A stretch of 64,000 nt of DNA from Nitrospira sp. (GTDB lineage Bacteria > Nitrospirota > Nitrospiria > Nitrospirales > Nitrospiraceae), in assembly GCA_021323395.1 (NCBI GenBank), contig JAJONL010000003.1, forward strand, positions 59,347 to 123,346, given 5' to 3'. The notes under the pieces were generated by a model, which saw only the letters and a program-made list of their open reading frames with translations, was not told the DNA's origin and did no database searches. Below, one piece after another: positions 53,140-60,945 of the stretch. Position 1 is the first letter of the stretch. Every line of letters starts with the position of its first letter. The position numbers and the translations under genes were made by a program.

Positions 53140-54093
53140 TCATTGCCGGGACTTGTTGCGCGGAAAACACGCGCTGTGCACTTTTTTCAACTGCGACGAG
53201 TCGACGTGCGTATAGATTTGAGTCGTCGCAATATCGGCATGGCCCAGCATCGCCTGCACGGATCGCAAGTCCGCACCCCGTTGCAACAGATGCGTGGCGA
53301 ACGAATGTCGAAGCATATGCGGGGAAGGGATCCTGGCGATTCCGGCTCGTTGACCGCGGGCACGGAGGAGTTTCCAGAACCCTTGCCGCGTGAGCGGAGA
53401 ACCTCGGCGCGTCACAAAGACAAACCGCGACGACCGCTGCTTCAGAAGGATGGGTCGTGCCGCCAGCAGATATTTCTGCAATTGCTCGACGGCCGGGCGC
53501 CCGATCGGCACCACCCGCTGCTTGTCGCCCTTGCCGGTAACGCCCACATACCCTGCATCAAGGTTGCATTGATCGATTCTGAGCAAGATCAACTCGGATA
53601 CCCGCAAACCCGCGGCATAGAGCACTTCCACCATGGCACGATCGCGAGAGTCTTCCGGCTGCGCACCGGACGGCACCTCCAAGAGACGCGTCACATCTTC
53701 CAAACTCAGCGTCTTGGGTAGCCTCCTCGCGCGCGAGGTGCTGCGTAAACTCACGGTCGGATTGGCCGTGATCGCTCCTTCCTGTTTCAAGAAACGGAAC
53801 AGACTGCGCACGGCAGCCAGAGATCGGGCACGGGACGGGGAAGACAGTCCGGATCGATAGAGGTGTTCCAGGAATTCGGACAGGAGCAACGGCGTTACCG
53901 CGTCAGCGTCGTGCACGCCTCGATCACGGAGATACCACTGAAAAGTCCCGATATCCCCCCGGTAGGCCAGCACCGTGTTACGCGTCAACCCACGCGCGAT
54001 TCGCAAGTGATCCCAGTACCGCTCGATGAAGGGTTCCAGCGGCAGCGGGCCCGACGCGGATGGAACATTCCTCGGATCAGGGCTCATCGACAA
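53140..54093 (-). CDS. xerC: Tyrosine recombinase XerC/XerD
   Basis: 317 residues; N-terminal core-binding SAM-like domain (about 15-110; YWDHLRIARGLTRNTVLAYRGDIGTF) and the catalytic domain with GLRVSELILLRIDQCN (catalytic Arg), HMLRHSFATHLLQRGADLRSVQAMLGHADIATTQIYTHV (His-x-x-Arg, His and Tyr). All catalytic residues and the normal Xer length are present, and it lacks phage-type features, so it is the chromosome-dimer resolution enzyme. XerC and XerD cannot be told apart here. Confidence 0.92.
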   Translation of the reverse strand: MSMSPDPRNVPSASGPLPLEPFIERYWDHLRIARGLTRNTVLAYRGDIGTFQWYLRDRGVHDADAVTPLLLSEFLEHLYRSGLSSPSRARSLAAVRSLFRFLKQEGAITANPTVSLRSTSRARRLPKTLSLEDVTRLLEVPSGAQPEDSRDRAMVEVLYAAGLRVSELILLRIDQCNLDAGYVGVTGKGDKQRVVPIGRPAVEQLQKYLLAARPILLKQRSSRFVFVTRRGSPLTRQGFWKLLRARGQRAGIARIPSPHMLRHSFATHLLQRGADLRSVQAMLGHADIATTQIYTHVDSSQLKKVHSACFPRNKSRQ

Positions 54094-54249
54094 CAGCCTC
54101 GCCGGTCGCCACTGGCATCATGCGACGCGACTATAATCAACCCAGCGTGCGAACACAACGCATGCTCGGCGACTTACCTTGACACCCCTGCACCTGTTTC
54201 CTATAGTAGCCACCATTGCGGCGAGACTGTCCGCCATACCCAGGAGTCA

Positions 54250-56244
54250 ATGGTTTTTCGATCAGCATCCCGCGCCCCGCAGCTCCGTGCGTGCGGCGTC
54301 GCCCTTGTGGCAGCGTTCCTTGCGGGCCTCGTCACATTCGGCGAAGCGGCTCCTACGGCCAAATCTCCCCCTGCGCCCCGTTCCGGCTCGGCAAAATCCT
54401 CGACTGGTTCGGGCCGGGCAACCCTGGACCAAGCCAAACGTCTGATCGATTCGGAGCAACCCGAGGCCGCGGCCGTCATGTTGCGGCGGTTCATTGAAGG
54501 AAGTCCGCCCGCAGAACTCCTCGACGACGCCTATCTTTTGATGGCCGCCTCGATGTTCGGCATGAAGGAGCAGGCGGAGACGATTCGGTACATCAACCAA
54601 CTGCTCGGTGAATTTCCCACCTCTGAGCTGGTGGATCGAGCGAAGCTCCTGCTCGCCAAAACCCATGCCCGGTCCGGAAACCTCGACTTGGCCCTCCCGT
54701 TGCTTGCCGAGCTCCGCAGCCTCGCCACCGACCCCAACACGAAACGGGAAGCCTTGCGTCTGACGGGTGACTTCCAGGCGCAGAAGAAGGACTTTCTTCG
54801 TGCCATCCAGGCGTGGCTCGATGAGATTCCTCTGGACACCGTGGAACAGGCCCGCGAAACGGAGGGACAGATTCGAGAACTCGTCAACGAGAGGCTCGAT
54901 GTCCCGGCCCTGACCAGGGTGCGTGACGCCTACCCCAGGACATTCCCTGGCGACCTGGCCTCCATCAAGCTGATCGACCTTCACAACTCGGCTGGAGACG
55001 ACCATCTCGTCGAGCGAGATTTGCGCCTTTTTCTGGCCAGATTTCCCAATCATCCATACGCCGCGAAGGCTGCGGAGCTGCAGACCATCGTGCGAACGAA
55101 GTTCAAATCGCATCCCTATTCGATCGCGGCCATTTTCCCCATGTCGGGCAAGATGGCGCCCTTTGGGACTGAGGTGTTGAATGGAATTCAACTCGCCCTC
55201 GAGCGGTCGAAAGTCGGAGGAGAGACGCCCTCGGTCGGCCTCATCGTCAAGGATACCGAGTCCGAACGGGCAGCCTTCCTGGAAGAACTCTCCAATGTCT
55301 TGACCGACGATCGCCCCCTTGCGGTCATCGGACCCCTGCTTTCGAAGAATCTCCCCGTCATGGCTGAGTTGGCGGAACGCAATCACATTCCGCTCATCAC
55401 TCCCAGCGCCACCGTGACCAACCCGCGACGGCTCGGCACCTACGTCTTCAGCACCGCCCTCACATACGGACAGCAAGCCAAGCGCGTGGCGGACTATGCG
55501 GTCCGTGATCAGCACTACAAGCGCCTGGCGATCCTCTATCCCGACACGGTCTACGGCCGTGAGATGACGCGCCTCTTCACTCAAGAAATCCGACAACAGG
55601 ATGGAGAGATCATCGCGGCCGAAGCGTACAAAGAAGGTGATACCGACTTTCGTGCGGTCATCGCCAAATTGAAAGCCGAAGACCTGAAGAAATACGGCCT
55701 CGAAGTGCCCATGGAAAATAATCCGGCCAAGCCTGCTCCCCAAAAGAGCGGAAAAAAAACAAAACGCATGCTCTATTCGCCGGGCTTCGATGCCGTGTTT
55801 ATTCCGGGGCGATCGCTGGATGTGGGCCTGCTAGCGGCCCAGTTGGCCTTCCACGATATCGCCGTTCCCTTACTCGGCGCCAACGGATGGAACACGCCGG
55901 ACTTCGCACGAGTGGCCGACCGCAGCATCGAAGGCAGTGTGTTCGTCGACGGGTTTTTTGCCGACAGCGTCAGCCCGATCGTACAGGAGTTCGTGGAGCG
56001 GTATCGCAAACGATTCCAAGCCACCCCCTCGCTGTTTGCCGCCCAAGGCTATGACGCCGCGCGACTGGCCATCGAGGCGATCAAACGTGGCGCGACGACC
56101 GGCGAGGCCATTCGGGACTACTTGATGGTGCAGCATGACCTTCCGGCCCTGAGCGGCCCCAGCGGGTTTAGCCCGGACGGCACGCTCAACCGTCGCGTGT
56201 TTCTCCTTCAGATCAAGCAAGGCAAATTCGTGCCCCTCGACTGA
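54250..56244 (+). CDS. LpoA-like protein: TPR region plus type-1 periplasmic-binding fold
   Basis: ATG 54250 precedes a clear signal peptide (GVALVAAFLAGLVTFGEA); the open frame upstream to 53863 overlaps the xerC gene and is not used. The protein has 664 residues. Residues 55-270 are TPR-like helices (LIDSEQPEAAAVMLRRFI, FPTSELVDRAKLLLAK). Residues about 295-650 are a LivK/Peripla_BP_6 fold (YSIAAIFPMSGKMAPFGTEVLNGIQLAL, VAVIGPLLSKN-like AVIGPLLSKNLPVMAEL, PLITPSATV, GYDAARLAIEAI). This is the layout and almost the length (678) of E. coli LpoA, the activator of PBP1A. There is no lipobox. An amino-acid binding protein is the alternative. Confidence 0.85.
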   Translation: MVFRSASRAPQLRACGVALVAAFLAGLVTFGEAAPTAKSPPAPRSGSAKSSTGSGRATLDQAKRLIDSEQPEAAAVMLRRFIEGSPPAELLDDAYLLMAASMFGMKEQAETIRYINQLLGEFPTSELVDRAKLLLAKTHARSGNLDLALPLLAELRSLATDPNTKREALRLTGDFQAQKKDFLRAIQAWLDEIPLDTVEQARETEGQIRELVNERLDVPALTRVRDAYPRTFPGDLASIKLIDLHNSAGDDHLVERDLRLFLARFPNHPYAAKAAELQTIVRTKFKSHPYSIAAIFPMSGKMAPFGTEVLNGIQLALERSKVGGETPSVGLIVKDTESERAAFLEELSNVLTDDRPLAVIGPLLSKNLPVMAELAERNHIPLITPSATVTNPRRLGTYVFSTALTYGQQAKRVADYAVRDQHYKRLAILYPDTVYGREMTRLFTQEIRQQDGEIIAAEAYKEGDTDFRAVIAKLKAEDLKKYGLEVPMENNPAKPAPQKSGKKTKRMLYSPGFDAVFIPGRSLDVGLLAAQLAFHDIAVPLLGANGWNTPDFARVADRSIEGSVFVDGFFADSVSPIVQEFVERYRKRFQATPSLFAAQGYDAARLAIEAIKRGATTGEAIRDYLMVQHDLPALSGPSGFSPDGTLNRRVFLLQIKQGKFVPLD

Positions 56245-56404
56245 CTGTGATTGACAATGGATGAATAAAAATCGATTCCTTGGGATGTCCGGCGAGAATG
56301 ATCAGGCACGCAGGATTCACAAAAAAGCCGTCCAGCAAAGCCCGGGGCGCGAAAAATATAAACGCCAGGTTACTGACGCCGGCGAGGTAGTGAGCCGGCC
56401 CTGT

Positions 56405-56548
56405 CTTAGGTGAAGCGTACCCTTCTTACCCGCCCACCCCGAGCCTGCCGAGACAGGCTCTTTTCCCAGGGTACGTTGAGGATCTCAATGAAGCGAGACG
56501 CCAGGGGGTGGGCTTTTTCAATTTCCTGCTGGAAACGGGAGTGATCGC
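56405..56548 (+). promoter_or_regulatory. Structured trpS leader with alternative terminators
   Basis: Stem A: CGTACCC (56416-56422) with GGGTACG (56469-56475). Hairpin T1: GAGCCTG (56441-56447) with CAGGCTC (56454-56460) then TTTT. Hairpin T2: GCCCACCCC (56432-56440) with GGGGTGGGC (56505-56513) then TTTTT. A small stem TTGAG-gat-CTCAA lies at 56476-56488. Stem A encloses the 5' arm of T2, so A and T2 exclude each other unless knotted. This has the form of an attenuator in front of trpS. Upstream, 56251-56256 reads TTGACA but no good -10 follows. A hairpin GCCGGC/GCCGGC lies around 56388-56400. Confidence 0.55.
56488..56544 (+). CDS. Candidate 18-aa leader peptide with two Trp codons
   Basis: The reading frame MKRDARGWAFSISCWKRE starts at ATG 56488 with GAGG six bases upstream and ends at TGA 56544, four bases before the trpS ATG at 56549. 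Trp codons are at position 8 (56509-56511) and 15 (56530-56532). The first Trp codon lies inside the 3' arm of the T2 terminator stem, so a ribosome stalled there would prevent T2. The end of the peptide frame carries the trpS ribosome site. Length is too short to exclude chance. Confidence 0.45.
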   Translation: MKRDARGWAFSISCWKRE

Positions 56549-57538
56549 ATGACGACGGGTCGAAAACGGGTACTCAGCGGGATGCAGCCGAGCGGCCTGC
56601 TCCACCTTGGGAACTGGTTGGGCGCATTGGAGAACTGGAACGCGCTGCAGGAGCAGTACGATTGCTTCTTCTTCGTGGCGGACTGGCATGCCCTGTCCAC
56701 TAATTACGCCGACACCAGTCGCATCAGGGAGTTCGTGCGGGAATTGCTCATCGATTGGCTGGCAGCGGGGATCGATCCGAAGCGCGCGACCGTATTCGTC
56801 CAGTCGCAGGTGCCGGATCATGCCATCTTGCATCTGCTCTTCTCCATGATCATTCCGATTTCCTGGCTGGAGCGCAACCCGACCTATAAGGAAAAGCAGG
56901 AGGAGATCAAAGAGCGCGACCTGAGCACGTATGGTTTTCTAGGCTACCCCGTCCTGCAGGCCGCGGACATTCTGCTCTACAAGCCCGATTTCGTGCCGGT
57001 CGGCAAAGATCAGCTCCCGCATCTCGAACTCACTCGCGAACTCGCGAGACGCTTCAACAATCTCTATCGCCCGGTATTTTCGGATCCGCAGGAACACCTC
57101 ACCAAGTTCCCGAAAGTATTGGGCACCGACGGGCGCAAAATGAGCAAGAGTTACGGCAACACAATCAATCTCTCCGATGCGGAACCGGTCGTCCGGCAGA
57201 AGCTCAAGACCATGATCACCGATCCGGCCCGCGTGCGCCGAACGGATCCCGGTAATCCGGACGTCTGCCCCGTGTATGATTTTCACAAGATTTTTTCGCC
57301 ACTGCCGGTCATCGAGCAGGTCAATCGAGACTGTCGCACAGCCGCCATCGGCTGTATCGATTGCAAAAAGCTCGTGGCTGACCGGGTGGTTGAACGCCTG
57401 GCACCCATCTGGGAAGCCCGCGCCTCGCTCACCCAAAACCCTGCACAGCTCAATGATATCGTCGAAGAGGGCCGCCGCCGAGCCAGCGCGATTGCGACCA
57501 AGACGATGGACGAGGTTCGCGACGCAATGAAGATTTAG
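56549..57538 (+). CDS. trpS: Tryptophan-tRNA ligase
   Basis: 329 residues, class I synthetase. HIGH-type motif in SGMQPSGLLHLGNWLGAL, the ADWHALS tryptophan pocket region, PVLQAADILLYKPDFVPVGKDQLPHLEL, and the KMSKS motif. The C-terminal helical domain ends RDAMKI. It charges tRNA-Trp in the cytoplasm. The gene follows a structured leader and an 18-codon Trp-containing frame, suggesting control by charged tRNA-Trp level. The E. coli enzyme has 334 residues. Confidence 0.97.
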   Translation: MTTGRKRVLSGMQPSGLLHLGNWLGALENWNALQEQYDCFFFVADWHALSTNYADTSRIREFVRELLIDWLAAGIDPKRATVFVQSQVPDHAILHLLFSMIIPISWLERNPTYKEKQEEIKERDLSTYGFLGYPVLQAADILLYKPDFVPVGKDQLPHLELTRELARRFNNLYRPVFSDPQEHLTKFPKVLGTDGRKMSKSYGNTINLSDAEPVVRQKLKTMITDPARVRRTDPGNPDVCPVYDFHKIFSPLPVIEQVNRDCRTAAIGCIDCKKLVADRVVERLAPIWEARASLTQNPAQLNDIVEEGRRRASAIATKTMDEVRDAMKI

Positions 57539-57726
57539 CCGCAGCGTCTTGTACAGAGAACGAATCTGCGCTGGTTATCTAAACGGAACGACAATCGCCC
57601 TTCAAACGCCCATGCGGTAGATCTTTAACCGTCACACAGGCCAGGCATTCGGTCGCAGGGAATCCATCTTGCGCGACAAAGGGCCTCGAACGGCAGGCAG
57701 CACGACTCCCATATCATGGGACGAGG

Positions 57727-58080
57727 TTAGACAGGGGTCGCAAGCTTGCGCCATACGTCCATCAGCTGGCGCTGAACGGGGCCGCGAATTTTCGTAAAAG
57801 CGAGACCGAAAGCATTCGGCTGACACCAGCGCACGGTGGCGCCATCGATGAGAATGGGGTTGGCCTCATCGCCGGGAAAGATGCACAGCTCCACTTCAGC
57901 CCCAGGCAACACCGTCACGGAACTCAGCACACGACAGCCACCCGGGGACAGGTCGGTCAAATCTCCATCACCAGCCAACATTTTTCCCTTCATGGAAAAA
58001 TGGCTGCGGAACTGAACGCGGACCCGCTCATGTTTGCGTTTGTTCTGCATTGCGACGCTGCTCTCCCTGTTCGCCGACAT
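57727..58080 (-). CDS. PilZ-domain protein
   Basis: 117 residues, almost all PilZ domain. The c-di-GMP binding signature is visible as KRKHERVRVQF (RxxxR-type arginines at 14-20) followed by DLTDLSPGGCRV (D/NxSxxG). The second half VELCIFPG, VRWCQPNAFGLAFTKI completes the barrel. It should act as a c-di-GMP receptor; no effector domain is attached. The start may also be Met11. It is behind the secreted BFN gene on the same strand, with a stem-loop between them. Confidence 0.88.
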   Translation of the reverse strand: MSANRESSVAMQNKRKHERVRVQFRSHFSMKGKMLAGDGDLTDLSPGGCRVLSSVTVLPGAEVELCIFPGDEANPILIDGATVRWCQPNAFGLAFTKIRGPVQRQLMDVWRKLATPV

Positions 58081-58129
58081 CTCTACTGTGGCCCCTGTCT
58101 ACGATAGGTCAGATTCCTACAGAACGCCA

Positions 58130-58167
58130 GGATTCGCTGTTTCCTGGCCGCGGAACTCAGCGAATCC
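58130..58167. other. Stem-loop between the BFN and PilZ genes
   Basis: GGATTCGCTG (58130-58139) pairs perfectly with CAGCGAATCC (58158-58167); an inner TTCC/GGAA extends it. There is no T-run. It lies in the 117-base gap and may be an attenuator, processing site or intrinsic terminator without T-tract. Confidence 0.55.
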
Positions 58168-58197
58168 CTCCTTGATTGAACAAAGCTGCAAAGCTGC

Positions 58198-58713
58198 CTA
58201 TAACGTCTGTGGTTTCGACTCAGGAGCGGTCCTGCCGGCCGCATCCAGCACCGTCCGATCCACGAGGATGGGCGCCTTGAAATGAATCGCCAGCGCAATG
58301 GAATCGGATGACCGACTATCGAAGACTTTTTCCTGCCCTTGAAAGGCCACCGTCAAGCTGCCGTAATAGGTGCCGGCCTTGAGTGTAATGACCGTCTTCA
58401 CCACCCGACCACCCAAGGCCTCGAGAATCGTATGCATCAAATCATGCGAGAGCGGGCGAGACAGTTTTTCACCAGTCAACGCGCCCTGAATCGATCCGGC
58501 CACCGTATGGTCGACAAAGATGGGGATGGTTTTGCCTTCCGCCGAGAGCAACACCACCGGGCCATGGTCGGAGAGTCGGACTCGCACGTCCCCGATCGTC
58601 ACGAGGGGCGATTCCCCAGTCTCCTCGGCCCCGACTGACTGGACCAACACAGGCAGAGTCACCAGTAATGCGAGGAGCGAACAAACCGACCCCCACCGTG
58701 TCATCGCGCTCAT
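58198..58713 (-). CDS. Exported bifunctional-nuclease-domain (DUF151) protein
   Basis: 171 residues; a clear signal peptide (SVCSLLALLVTLPVLVQSVGA, about 9-29) precedes a BFN/DUF151 domain (about 38-155) with VVLLSAEGKTIPIFVDHTVAGSI, RPLSHDLMHTILEALGGRVVKTVI, GTYYGSLTV and RSSDSIALAIHFKAPILVDRTV. DUF151 proteins known to me (plant BBD, bacterial BFN) are cytoplasmic and were described as having RNase/DNase activity; an exported version suggests another role. The gene is upstream of a PilZ gene on the same strand. Confidence 0.85.
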   Translation of the reverse strand: MSAMTRWGSVCSLLALLVTLPVLVQSVGAEETGESPLVTIGDVRVRLSDHGPVVLLSAEGKTIPIFVDHTVAGSIQGALTGEKLSRPLSHDLMHTILEALGGRVVKTVITLKAGTYYGSLTVAFQGQEKVFDSRSSDSIALAIHFKAPILVDRTVLDAAGRTAPESKPQTL

Positions 58714-58759
58714 GGTGCCCTCCTATGGCTGCGTCAGCCCTGTTAGACCCGTCGAGGAG

Positions 58760-59407
58760 TTAGGCCCGCACGAAGGAGTTCATCTCCCGTTCCCGTCCTA
58801 TCTCGGTGTCGGCTCCATGTCCCGTCACCACGGCCGTCTGATCATCGAGCGTGTACAGGCGCTCTCTAATGGATTGCTCGATGGCATCGAAGTCGCCGCC
58901 CCAGAGGTCGGTACGACCGATACCGCCTCGGAACAACGTGTCCCCGGCCAACAGCAGCCTTTCGGCGGGAAAGTGAAAACACATGGACCCAGGCGTGTGG
59001 CCCGGCGTGTGCAAGGCGATCGCATACAATGCCCCGACCTTCAGCCGCTCGTCGTCGGCAAGCCAATAATCCGGCGGAGGCGCCGGCACGTACGGCACGC
59101 CAAACATGCGGCATTGCGTCTCCAGCATGTCCCAGAGGGGAAGGTCGTCATGATGGAGGCAGAGTGCGGCGCCCGTCGCCTGCTTCATCGCGCCGGAGGC
59201 GAGAAAATGATCGAAATGCGCGTGGGTGTGAAGAATGCTGACCACCGTCAGACCCAATGCACGCACTTCGTGAAGGATGCGTTCAGGCGCCCCGCCCGGA
59301 TCGACCACGACCGCCTGTTTGGAAACCGGATCCCCGATGATCGAACAATTACACCCGAGCGGTGGCACTGAAAAAGTTATTCGGATCACATCCTCTCCTT
59401 CTGACAA
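58760..59407 (-). CDS. Metallo-beta-lactamase-fold hydrolase (glyoxalase II-like)
   Basis: 215 residues with the metal motif HTHAHFDH (60-67), TPGHTPGSMCFHF, LLLAGDTLFRGGIGRTDLWGGD and the final His in VVTGHGADTEIG. This matches the YcbL/GloB-like group of single-domain hydrolases that split thioesters such as lactoylglutathione or persulfides. It lacks the C-terminal substrate domain of GloB. Cytoplasmic. Same strand as its neighbours at 58198 and 59439. Confidence 0.92.
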   Translation of the reverse strand: MSEGEDVIRITFSVPPLGCNCSIIGDPVSKQAVVVDPGGAPERILHEVRALGLTVVSILHTHAHFDHFLASGAMKQATGAALCLHHDDLPLWDMLETQCRMFGVPYVPAPPPDYWLADDERLKVGALYAIALHTPGHTPGSMCFHFPAERLLLAGDTLFRGGIGRTDLWGGDFDAIEQSIRERLYTLDDQTAVVTGHGADTEIGREREMNSFVRA

Positions 59408-59438
59408 CAGGCATCGACAATACTCTTCACGTACCGGT

Positions 59439-60101
59439 TCACCGGCTTGGACGTCTCGGAGGAGATCCGTCTATTTGTGCGACCCAGAGGACCTCGGTGT
59501 CATAGAGATCCCAGCGCCCTTGACGCCGCAGGAGCCAGAACAGAAACCCAGCTCCGGTCCCATCGCGACGGGGATTGGCCACATTCAGCAAGGCCTGATC
59601 GCCCCGCAACGTCATCCCGACCCGGGAAAACGCCAGACGATCGATCGTATCCAGCTCACCTTCCAGTTCTTGCACCGGACGCCCCACCGGAATCGCGAAT
59701 AGACCCGCCTCGGTCTCCGGAACCCCCTCGCCGGATACGAACCGGTAGCGCACGCCAAGGGTAAAGTGAGCCTCCAATCGGGAGGGATGTTGGTTCTTCG
59801 CGACGAAGTCCCTGATCAGATCCTGAGGCAACCGACCATCGAACCAGCTCTGCTCGTTACACCAGGCCACGGTCGGAGCAGACAGGTGATCCGGATGGAG
59901 TTGCGTCGTGGTCATCCGTTCGAGGACGACCGATCTGGTTCGCGACGTCAGAAACTTCGCCTCCACCACCAGATCATACAAGGCATACTCCTCGGGAGGG
60001 ACAGATACGACCTGTTCCGGTGATGCGACAGCGGCTTGTGTGCCGATCGGTTGCAACAACGCCGCGCCCATTAGAAAGAGACTCACTGGCCAGAACCACA
60101 T
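59439..60101 (-). CDS. Exported protein of unknown function
   Basis: 220 residues; signal peptide (about 1-24, cleavage after TQA or AVA). The body mixes strands and helices, with VVEAKFLTSRTRSVVLERMTT near the N-terminus, FTLGVRYRFVSGEGVP, and a C-terminal GFLFWLLRRQGRWDLYDTEVLW. One Cys (WCNEQSW). I do not recognise the family. It is divergent from the coiled-coil lipoprotein gene. Confidence 0.72.
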   Translation of the reverse strand: MWFWPVSLFLMGAALLQPIGTQAAVASPEQVVSVPPEEYALYDLVVEAKFLTSRTRSVVLERMTTTQLHPDHLSAPTVAWCNEQSWFDGRLPQDLIRDFVAKNQHPSRLEAHFTLGVRYRFVSGEGVPETEAGLFAIPVGRPVQELEGELDTIDRLAFSRVGMTLRGDQALLNVANPRRDGTGAGFLFWLLRRQGRWDLYDTEVLWVAQIDGSPPRRPSR

Positions 60102-60210
60102 ACGGACAGAATAGCTACTTGCCTGACCTTGGTCAAACCGTCAGTCATGCGATTGAAGATGGACAAGGGGGCCTCGACTCTGGTAATGCTCTGGCAGTGT
60201 TACCCAAACT

Positions 60211-60945
60211 ATGATCAAGGCCCTCCAGCGATCGCTCGCCCCCCTGTTCAGCCTCGCAATACTATCGTGGTGCGTCGGATGCACACCCGACGAGTCTCCC
60301 TTTCGACAGGAGAACGAGAACCTGCGCAAGCAGCTCGCCAAACAGGAGTCGGTCATGAATTCGTTGCAGGACGGCAACAAAGTCATGCAGCAGCAGATCG
60401 ATTTGCTCAACCAGGAACTGCGGGACGCCAGGAAGCAGACGGACCATGCCCAGGCGGAAGCCAAAACGCTCGGAACGAAACTCGAATCGCAGTTGGCCGA
60501 ATCGAAAAAACTATCCGGAGAAATTCAACGCACCGCCGCCAAAGCAGCCCAGGTCACGGATAACATTCGAGTAGAAGAGAAGGCCTCGCAGGTAGAGGAT
60601 CTGCCGCGCCCCTTGGCCGCTGTGGGAAAAGCCGCCGAAGAGGCTCTGGCCCGGAACGGATACCATGTGCGGGTCAGCGTGAAGACCGAGCAAAAGGCCG
60701 TCTTCGTCACCGAACGCAAGGTCTCCACTCCGGCCTCCTTGGAAATGTCGGGGTTCCGCAATCAATACGTCGTGTCGCTCCAAGCCTTGCCCGCGAATGT
60801 CACCCGGTTGAGCGTGAAGGCGGATTTTGAAAAATTGGTTCAGGGGGGACGTGTCTCTCCGGTGAATGCCGAGGAGACAGCCGACATCGAACGTCGCCTC
60901 ATCGTCGAAATCGGAAAAGCCCTCTCCTCGCCGAGTAAGTTATGA
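60211..60945 (+). CDS. Coiled-coil lipoprotein
   Basis: 244 residues; signal with lipobox WCVGC (Cys24), a coiled coil from about 30 to 115 (ENENLRKQLAKQESVMNSLQDGN, LLNQELRDARKQTDHAQAEAKTL), and a C-terminal alpha/beta domain (about 130-240: VRVSVKTEQKAVFVTERKV, RNQYVVSLQALPANVTRLSVKADFEKL). Function unknown; likely an envelope protein. Its stop overlaps the start of the FGE-like gene (ATGA), so the two are probably produced together. Confidence 0.82.
   Translation: MIKALQRSLAPLFSLAILSWCVGCTPDESPFRQENENLRKQLAKQESVMNSLQDGNKVMQQQIDLLNQELRDARKQTDHAQAEAKTLGTKLESQLAESKKLSGEIQRTAAKAAQVTDNIRVEEKASQVEDLPRPLAAVGKAAEEALARNGYHVRVSVKTEQKAVFVTERKVSTPASLEMSGFRNQYVVSLQALPANVTRLSVKADFEKLVQGGRVSPVNAEETADIERRLIVEIGKALSSPSKL

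Noticed and set aside
53140..54093. Phage-type integrase next to tRNA genes, i.e. an integrated element
   Set aside because: Length and motifs are those of housekeeping XerC/D; no repeated tRNA end or other phage genes are present.
53863..54249. Upstream extension of the LpoA-like frame
   Set aside because: It overlaps the xerC gene and precedes a clear signal peptide that must be N-terminal.
54262..55743. 493-residue open frame antisense to the LpoA-like gene
   Set aside because: The plus-strand frame has a signal peptide and clear fold motifs; the antisense frame shows none.
56245..56548. T-box riboswitch in front of trpS
   Set aside because: The conserved T-box sequence (AGGGTGGNACCGCG type) is not present.
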